Assembly (NCBI GenBank): GCA_001914235.1
Contig: MQUF01000003.1
Coordinates: forward strand, 310,001 to 374,000
Source: Desulfobulbaceae bacterium DB1
GTDB taxonomy: Bacteria > Desulfobacterota > Desulfobulbia > Desulfobulbales > SURF-16
DNA: 64,000 nt
Direction of reading: 5' to 3'
Part shown: positions 59,283 to 64,000 of the stretch, piece after piece
Layout of the letters: every line of letters begins with the position of its first letter
Position numbering within the stretch: the first letter of the stretch is position 1
Notes under the pieces: generated by a model
What the model was told of the DNA's origin: nothing
The model's database searches: none
What the model saw: the letters and a program-made list of their open reading frames with translations, nothing else
Translations under genes and position numbers: made by a program

Positions 59283-59879
59283 ATGAAAAGGTTAGCAGGT
59301 GCGGTAATCTTGGGAAGCATGGTTGTCGCGGCGGGTTCCGCATGTGGCGAGAACCTCGCCTTTCCTCAGTCGGAACAGGAGATCAGTCAGGCTTTGAGTT
59401 TCCGGGAGGCGACAATTGTTCACGAAGGGCAGCAGTACGTTTCAACCAAGGAGGGCGAGGTCTTCATGGTGGTGGAGGGCAAGCGCTACCGCATGAAGGG
59501 GATCGGCGGGCTGGTGCACACGAGCCTTGTGCCGAAGGCCGGTGCCCTGGTGACTTTTGATTATAATTCCGCCGCCATCCGGCCTGAATCATATCAACTC
59601 CTTGACCAGTACGGCAAGGCGCTTACCAATGAACTGTCCGACGCCAGACTGATCGTTGAAGGCCACACCGATGATTTCGGAACGGAAGACTACAATTATG
59701 ATTTGTCCGAACTGCGGGCACGGGCGGTAAAAAAATATCTGCAGGAAAATTTCAAGATTGAGCCGACCCGTCTGCTGATTCGCGGGGCCGGAGAGAACCG
59801 GCCGATTGCGGAAAATGAGACGGAAAAAGGACGATCCTTGAACAGGCGGGTCGAGTTTGTCAGAATCACCGCCGAGTAA
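59283..59879 (+). CDS. OmpA-family protein, second tandem copy
   Basis: 198 residues. Signal peptide 1-21. It repeats the architecture of the previous gene: VSTKEGEVFMVVEGKRYRMK, LVTFDYNSAAIRPESYQLL, LIVEGHTDDFGTEDYNYDLS and SLNRRVEFVR. A 166-bp spacer and a GAGGG site separate it from the first copy, and a terminator follows. Gene duplication is clear from the matching N-domain, which is not found in ordinary OmpA proteins. Confidence 0.9.
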   Translation: MKRLAGAVILGSMVVAAGSACGENLAFPQSEQEISQALSFREATIVHEGQQYVSTKEGEVFMVVEGKRYRMKGIGGLVHTSLVPKAGALVTFDYNSAAIRPESYQLLDQYGKALTNELSDARLIVEGHTDDFGTEDYNYDLSELRARAVKKYLQENFKIEPTRLLIRGAGENRPIAENETEKGRSLNRRVEFVRITAE

Positions 59880-59915
59880 AGGCTTGCGAATAAAGTGATG
59901 CCGGGATAACCGCGG

Positions 59916-59956
59916 AAAAGGCCACATGAACCTGTATGTTCCTGTGGCTTTTTTTT
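59916..59956 (+). terminator. Intrinsic terminator between OmpA copy 2 and kinase
   Basis: GCCACA pairs with TGTGGC plus an inner GAA/TTC step, followed by eight T. It separates the envelope genes from the signalling genes, though read-through is possible. Confidence 0.85.
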
Positions 59957-59976
59957 GTCGAGGAAGGAATCTATCG

Positions 59977-60003
59977 ATGGCCAGGGATGACATGCACCTA
60001 TGA
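59977..60003 (+). CDS. Eight-codon leader frame coupled to kinase start
   Basis: GAGGAAGG is followed by an ATG (59977) encoding MARDDMHL; its TGA (60001-60003) overlaps the kinase ATG (60000) as ATGA. The kinase has no ribosome binding site of its own, so it may be translated by coupling to this mini-frame. Confidence 0.45.
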   Translation: MARDDMHL

Positions 60004-61670
60004 AGGAACCGGAAAGCCTGCCGGAAACCATCGGCAAGTACAAAATAGAAGATGTCCTCGGCAAGGGCGCCATGGGCATCGTTTACAAGGGCTTTGACCC
60101 CTTCATCAAACGGGAAGTGGCAATCAAGCTCATCCACAAGGAACTGCTGGCCTCAAGCTCGGGTGAAGAGGTGAGTATCCGTTTCCGGCTTGAAGCCCAG
60201 GCGGCCGGCCGTTTCAGCTCCCATGCCAATATCGTCACGGTTTACGAATACGGCGAGGAAGATGGATGTCCCTACATTGTCATGGAATATGTTCACGGCA
60301 AGACATTGAAGGGCTGGTTGGATGCCGACACCCGGTTTCCCCTGCAGAACGCCTGCAGCATCATGAACCAGTTGCTGAACGCTCTCCACTATTCCCATTC
60401 CAATAATGTTGTACATCGTGACATAAAACCGGAAAATCTTTTTCTTCTCGAAAACGGGCAGATCAAAATTTCTGATTTCGGCATCGCCAAAATCGACAAA
60501 ACCTCGGTCACCCAGCACGGCATGCGCATCGGCACCCCCAGTTACATGTCGCCGGAGCAGATTGAAGGCAAGCCGGTTGACGGCCGGTCGGATCTCTTTT
60601 CCGCCGCGGTTATTTTTTATCAGCTGCTGACCGGCCGGAAGCCTTTCAGCGGAGAATCTCTTGCCTCTCTCATGCATCAGGTGGTCAACAGCGAGCCCGC
60701 CTCGGTGCTTGCGCTGAATCATTCGCTGCCCAAAGCATTTGACGGACTGATGCGCAAGGCCCTGGCGAAAAATCCGGACGACCGTTTTCAGTCAGGCCAG
60801 GAATTTGCGCAGGCGATGAAAGCGGCCCTTGAGGGCAAATCCGTCGTGTTGCCGGTGAAAAAAGGGGCATCTCCGCTTGCGCGGTACGCGGCCTTGGGCG
60901 CCGTTGCCGTTGCCCTGCTGGCGGGAGGCGGCTACTGGTTCATGAACAGGGATGTTCCTTTGGGGCGCACCGACAGCGGGATAAGCGACCATGCGGAGCC
61001 TGGTCGAACGGTTCGGGGAATTGAAGAAAAGAGTGCGCGGGATGCCGCTGTTGCCGATCTCAAAAAGGAACCGGCCGCAACGCCGCCGCCGGTCCACGCG
61101 CCGGTTCGACAAGAAGAAGATGCCCGCGTGGCATCCTTGCCCTCTTCGGACGCGGCTGCCGGGAAAGCTGTTGAACCCGGGACAGCCGGCAAGGCAACCG
61201 GGGAAGAGGGAATTGTTGCCCCTGCTTTTGATGCAAGGATTTTTTTCACCTCAACCGACGGGGTGATGAATGAACTCAAGGACGGCGGCAATTTGACCCC
61301 GGCGGATACCTACTACGTTTCCTTCACGGCGGAAGATGACGTCAGTTTGTATGTCGCTCAGATCGACAGTCGGGGCGATATCTATCCTATTTTCCCGAAT
61401 TCGCAGTTTTCCCTGGAAAAAAACCCTCTTGTTCCCGGCCGTGACTACAAATTTCCGCAGGACAACAATCTCTTTCTCGATTTCAACACAGGGAAGGAAC
61501 AGATTTATTTTGTTGCCGGTCCGGCGCCGAACGAAGATATCGAGCGTATTTTCAGCGAAATACCGACCGCAAACGATACCCGGAAGAAGGAGCTTGCGAA
61601 AAATTTCGTCACGACCTTTGAGGGTCTTGATCCCGCGAATACCCGAAGTATCTGGTTCTGGCATAAGTAA
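60000..61670 (+). CDS. Membrane Ser/Thr protein kinase with DUF4384-like extracytoplasmic tail
   Basis: 556 residues. The kinase domain (~14-275) is complete: GKGAMGIVYKG loop, VAIK with Lys43, HRDIKPEN with Asp141, SDFG with Asp159 and SYMSPEQ. A single membrane helix lies near 295-315. A Pro/Ala-rich linker leads to a C-terminal beta domain (~405-545: FFTSTDGVMNELKDGGNLTP, YYVSFTAEDDVSLYVAQID, IYPIFPNSQFSLEKNP) similar to DUF4384, which would sit in the periplasm and could sense a ligand. Its natural partners, a PP2C phosphatase and an FHA protein, follow. Confidence 0.92.
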   Translation: MKEPESLPETIGKYKIEDVLGKGAMGIVYKGFDPFIKREVAIKLIHKELLASSSGEEVSIRFRLEAQAAGRFSSHANIVTVYEYGEEDGCPYIVMEYVHGKTLKGWLDADTRFPLQNACSIMNQLLNALHYSHSNNVVHRDIKPENLFLLENGQIKISDFGIAKIDKTSVTQHGMRIGTPSYMSPEQIEGKPVDGRSDLFSAAVIFYQLLTGRKPFSGESLASLMHQVVNSEPASVLALNHSLPKAFDGLMRKALAKNPDDRFQSGQEFAQAMKAALEGKSVVLPVKKGASPLARYAALGAVAVALLAGGGYWFMNRDVPLGRTDSGISDHAEPGRTVRGIEEKSARDAAVADLKKEPAATPPPVHAPVRQEEDARVASLPSSDAAAGKAVEPGTAGKATGEEGIVAPAFDARIFFTSTDGVMNELKDGGNLTPADTYYVSFTAEDDVSLYVAQIDSRGDIYPIFPNSQFSLEKNPLVPGRDYKFPQDNNLFLDFNTGKEQIYFVAGPAPNEDIERIFSEIPTANDTRKKELAKNFVTTFEGLDPANTRSIWFWHK

Positions 61671-61729
61671 AATGCCCATGCCTGTGCGCGGATGAGTTCG
61701 TTGCAAGAGAAAAAGGCAATCGTGTCACC

Positions 61730-62407
61730 ATGAAAAGAGGTTGTTTACGAACATTATCCAGACAATACGCTGCCGGTGAAATCGATGCGGCGGCGTATCG
61801 TCAAAGCCGGAGAAAGCTGCTGGATGAACGTGAGGCGGAAGCAGCGCAGCCTCCTCCCGTTCCCGGCGGCGTGTCGAGTCCGGTTGCGGAAGAAAGAACC
61901 TTGGGAAAAAGGTTTTTCCTCTGGCTGCTTGGCGTTGCCTGTGCCGTTGCCCTGATTGTTGTTGCCTGGCGGATGCCGGGCATGGAAGAAAGGAGTACCA
62001 CGTCCGGTGCTGCCGCGCCGATGGACGACGAGCCATATAGGGGCCGCGGCGCTGGTTCCGCCGATGGCGAGCCCGGGGCCGACACATCGCAAAAGGCCGG
62101 AGGCGCGGCATTGCCCGGCCTTGGCCCGCTGTGTGAAACATTATGGCGTGATCCCGCCGGCGCCGGGCAATTTACCCTGCAGTTCTGTTTCCGCGCCGGC
62201 GAAGAGGATATTGCCGCGCTGCTTGCGAAGCATGAAAATCTCGGCCTGCACGCGGTGCGATACCCGGGTGAGGAGGCCGTATGGCTTGTATATGGCCGGT
62301 ATGACAAGAGTGAAACGGTCAGGCAGTATGCGGGCATCGTCGGGCAGGCGCTGCAACGTTTTTTTCCGGGACAGGAAATTTTACAAAAACAGTCTCCTGC
62401 CCGCTAG
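61730..62407 (+). CDS. Single-pass membrane protein of unknown function
   Basis: 225 residues. A short N-terminal helix pattern (LSRQYAAGEIDAAAYRQSRR) resembles SHOCT-like segments. One membrane helix (FFLWLLGVACAVALIVVAW, ~61-80) and a disordered linker lead to a ~100-residue C-terminal domain (FTLQFCFRAGEEDIAALL, AVWLVYGRYDKSETVRQYAG) whose pattern resembles SPOR-like folds. Embedded between kinase and phosphatase genes, so probably part of the same signalling complex. Confidence 0.75.
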   Translation: MKRGCLRTLSRQYAAGEIDAAAYRQSRRKLLDEREAEAAQPPPVPGGVSSPVAEERTLGKRFFLWLLGVACAVALIVVAWRMPGMEERSTTSGAAAPMDDEPYRGRGAGSADGEPGADTSQKAGGAALPGLGPLCETLWRDPAGAGQFTLQFCFRAGEEDIAALLAKHENLGLHAVRYPGEEAVWLVYGRYDKSETVRQYAGIVGQALQRFFPGQEILQKQSPAR

Positions 62408-62435
62408 CTGGGTTCATTCCATAAGTTGAGCAACA

Positions 62436-63236
62436 ATGGTCGATCTGGACAGCACACAACCCATACCCTTCGAGCGCCAGGGCGGCGGGCCTGAATTCAA
62501 GCCGGCGGCCGGAAAATATTTTTCCTGGCTTTGTTCCGGACTGACGGATGTGGGCAGTGTCCGCAAGGTCAATGAGGATTCGATCCTTCTTTGTCCGGAA
62601 AAAAGGATCTGGGCCGTGGCGGACGGCATGGGCGGCCACGATGCGGGTGATCTGGCCAGTCAAACCACGGTCGCCTTTCTGCGGGATGTTGCCTTTGTTC
62701 CGCGGATGAGCGATTATGCCGACAATGTTGAAGATGCGCTGCTGGCAGCAAATTCGCGCCTTTTTCAACTGGGGGTCGACAGGACGATAGTGGCCGGTTC
62801 CACCGTGGTTGTTCTGGTGGCCCATGAGCGCCACTGTCTGGTCATGTGGGCCGGGGACAGCAGGCTGTATCGATGGCGGCAGGGAAATTTCGAGCAGATC
62901 ACCAGGGATCACAGTCACGTTGAGGATCTGGTGGAGCTGGGGCACATCACGGCCGCGGAGGCGGAGTTCCATCCCCAGGCCAATGTCATCACCCGGGCGG
63001 TGGGGGCGGCGCCCCACCTTTTTCTGGAAATGGAACTTCTTGATGTGCGGGATGGGGACAGTTTTCTGCTGTGCAGCGACGGACTGTATAAAGAACTTTC
63101 CTCCGCGGAAATAGCCGAGGTCATGGCGTCGTTCCCGCCGTCGCCGGCCTCCAGGCGGCTGATTGACCTGGTCCTTGAAAAAGGGGCGCGGGATAATGTC
63201 AGCGTGATTATTGTCAGGGCACGGGAAAATGATTGA
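62436..63236 (+). CDS. PP2C-type protein phosphatase
   Basis: 266 residues. Motifs of the PPM family: SVRKVNEDS (metal Asp), WAVADGMGGHDAGD (central Asp), VVLVAHERHCLVMWAGDSRLY, and SFLLCSDGL near the C-terminus with DNVSVIIVRA at the end. Metal-dependent Ser/Thr phosphatase, expected to reverse the kinase two genes upstream. The 3' end overlaps the FHA gene by 8 bp. Confidence 0.94.
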   Translation: MVDLDSTQPIPFERQGGGPEFKPAAGKYFSWLCSGLTDVGSVRKVNEDSILLCPEKRIWAVADGMGGHDAGDLASQTTVAFLRDVAFVPRMSDYADNVEDALLAANSRLFQLGVDRTIVAGSTVVVLVAHERHCLVMWAGDSRLYRWRQGNFEQITRDHSHVEDLVELGHITAAEAEFHPQANVITRAVGAAPHLFLEMELLDVRDGDSFLLCSDGLYKELSSAEIAEVMASFPPSPASRRLIDLVLEKGARDNVSVIIVRAREND

Positions 63237-64000
63237 AGGCGCTCTATCGAACTGGTTTCTTGAAAGCTATGTGGTGGAAAGCGCAACCATCCGGCGCATT
63301 TTCCTTGACCGTTTTCCCTTTATCGTCGGCAGGCATGCCGACGTCTCCCTGACCCTCGCTTCCGTCGATGTTTCGCGACGACATGCGGAATTTGACTGTC
63401 GCGACGGGAACCTTTTTCTCCGCGATCTGGGCAGTTCCAACGGGACATACGTCAACCGGGTGAAAATAACCGGGCAAACGCCGCTAAGGCACGGCGATGT
63501 CATCCATGTCGCCAATGTTGAGTTCCGTCTCATGGAGGAACGGACCAGGGCCGGCAGCGGCATGGAGGAAACCCAGTTCGGCATCCCGGTGCTTTCCGCC
63601 CTGCTGCCCGAGGGGCTGCAGGAGTTGCAGGACCTGCTTGACAGGAAGCAGGTGACGGCGGAGCTTGAATGTCTGGTTGATTGCCGGACACTCGCGGTTT
63701 ACGGCTATGAGGTGCTTGGTCGTGGCCTGCACCCGCTGCTGCCGCAAAATCCCCGTGATCTTTTCCGGATTGCCGAAAGCGGCGGCATGGCGGTGCGCTT
63801 GAGCGAGCTGTTGCGCGTCCATGGATTGGAAATGGCCTGCGCCATGGCGCGGGATGTGCCGTTTTTCGTCAACACCCATCCCCGGGAACTTGATGACCCC
63901 GAACGTTTGCTGGCCTCGATTTCCGGGTCATGCGCAACATTTCCTTCCCTGAAGATCGTCCTTGAGATCCATGAAGAAGCGGTGACGGATCTCGACACCA
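63229..64000 (+). CDS. FHA-EAL protein, 3'-truncated by window end
   Basis: Frame open to the window end (257 residues visible). Residues ~25-105 form an FHA domain: PFIVGRHADVSLTL, SRRHAEF and LGSSNGTYVN, the phosphothreonine-binding loops. From ~130 an EAL-type domain begins: ELECLVDCRTLAVYGYEVLGRG, PFFVNTHPRELDD and IVLEIHEEAV. The EAL motif reads EVL; the Asn and Glu positions of the active site look conserved so far. The start overlaps the PP2C stop. Predicted link between Ser/Thr phosphorylation and c-di-GMP. Confidence 0.88.
   Translation, partial: MIEGALSNWFLESYVVESATIRRIFLDRFPFIVGRHADVSLTLASVDVSRRHAEFDCRDGNLFLRDLGSSNGTYVNRVKITGQTPLRHGDVIHVANVEFRLMEERTRAGSGMEETQFGIPVLSALLPEGLQELQDLLDRKQVTAELECLVDCRTLAVYGYEVLGRGLHPLLPQNPRDLFRIAESGGMAVRLSELLRVHGLEMACAMARDVPFFVNTHPRELDDPERLLASISGSCATFPSLKIVLEIHEEAVTDLDT

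Overview
The window looks like a chromosome segment from an anaerobic, GC-rich deltaproteobacterium (Desulfobacterota, most like a Desulfobulbales-type sulfur or metal respirer). The evidence is an oxygen-independent cobalamin operon with an exported CbiK-type chelatase, multiheme c-type cytochromes, MopE-type calcium-binding repeats, an EF-G of the mitochondrial-EF-G1-like subfamily, a eukaryotic-type HisA, and a tpsB-tpsA adhesin locus. The taxonomic call is inference; no rRNA is present.

Layout. 1-5.4 kb: two tandem PEP-synthase-like proteins (the first cut by the window edge) and a convergent metallophosphatase. 5.4-12.8 kb: an AT-richer accessory island holding MazEF, a Fic protein, a TacAT-type DUF1778/GNAT pair, a Vsr / C5-methyltransferase / Eco29kI-like GIY-YIG restriction operon, and a HigBA-type pair, with G-rich repeats and probable mobile-element scraps between them. 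13-17.4 kb: an OmpA/discoidin-like exported protein, a multiheme cytochrome and a convergent subtilase with MopE repeats. 17.6-31.8 kb: a cobalamin riboswitch with terminator leads a long operon: Gate-domain membrane protein, CbiK, BtuCDF-like transporter, CbiA, C, D, ET, L, F, G, H and a SAH/MTA deaminase. 31.8-36.5 kb: DedA protein, Pcm with a lipoprotein, an acidic zinc-ribbon protein, an RDD protein, tRNA-Phe and an uncharacterised conserved protein. 36.7-44.8 kb: EF-G with a P-loop ATPase, eukaryotic-type HisA, an EamA transporter, and a hybrid histidine kinase / HD-GYP regulator operon.

45.3-47.3 kb is the most unusual segment. Five tiny membrane proteins of two related types lie in two duplicated transcription units on the minus strand. 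Each unit has a near-consensus sigma-54 (-24/-12) promoter, an upstream enhancer-like motif and a matching terminator. A five-heme cytochrome is transcribed divergently from them. I do not recognise a described system here.

49.5-64 kb: a two-partner secretion locus (TpsB, then a 1751-residue TpsA with six 71-residue repeats), followed by a caspase-like lipoprotein, two tandem OmpA paralogs, a Ser/Thr kinase with a DUF4384-like tail, a small membrane protein, a PP2C phosphatase and an FHA-EAL protein cut by the window end. Gene order suggests a surface adhesin coupled to phospho-signalling and c-di-GMP.
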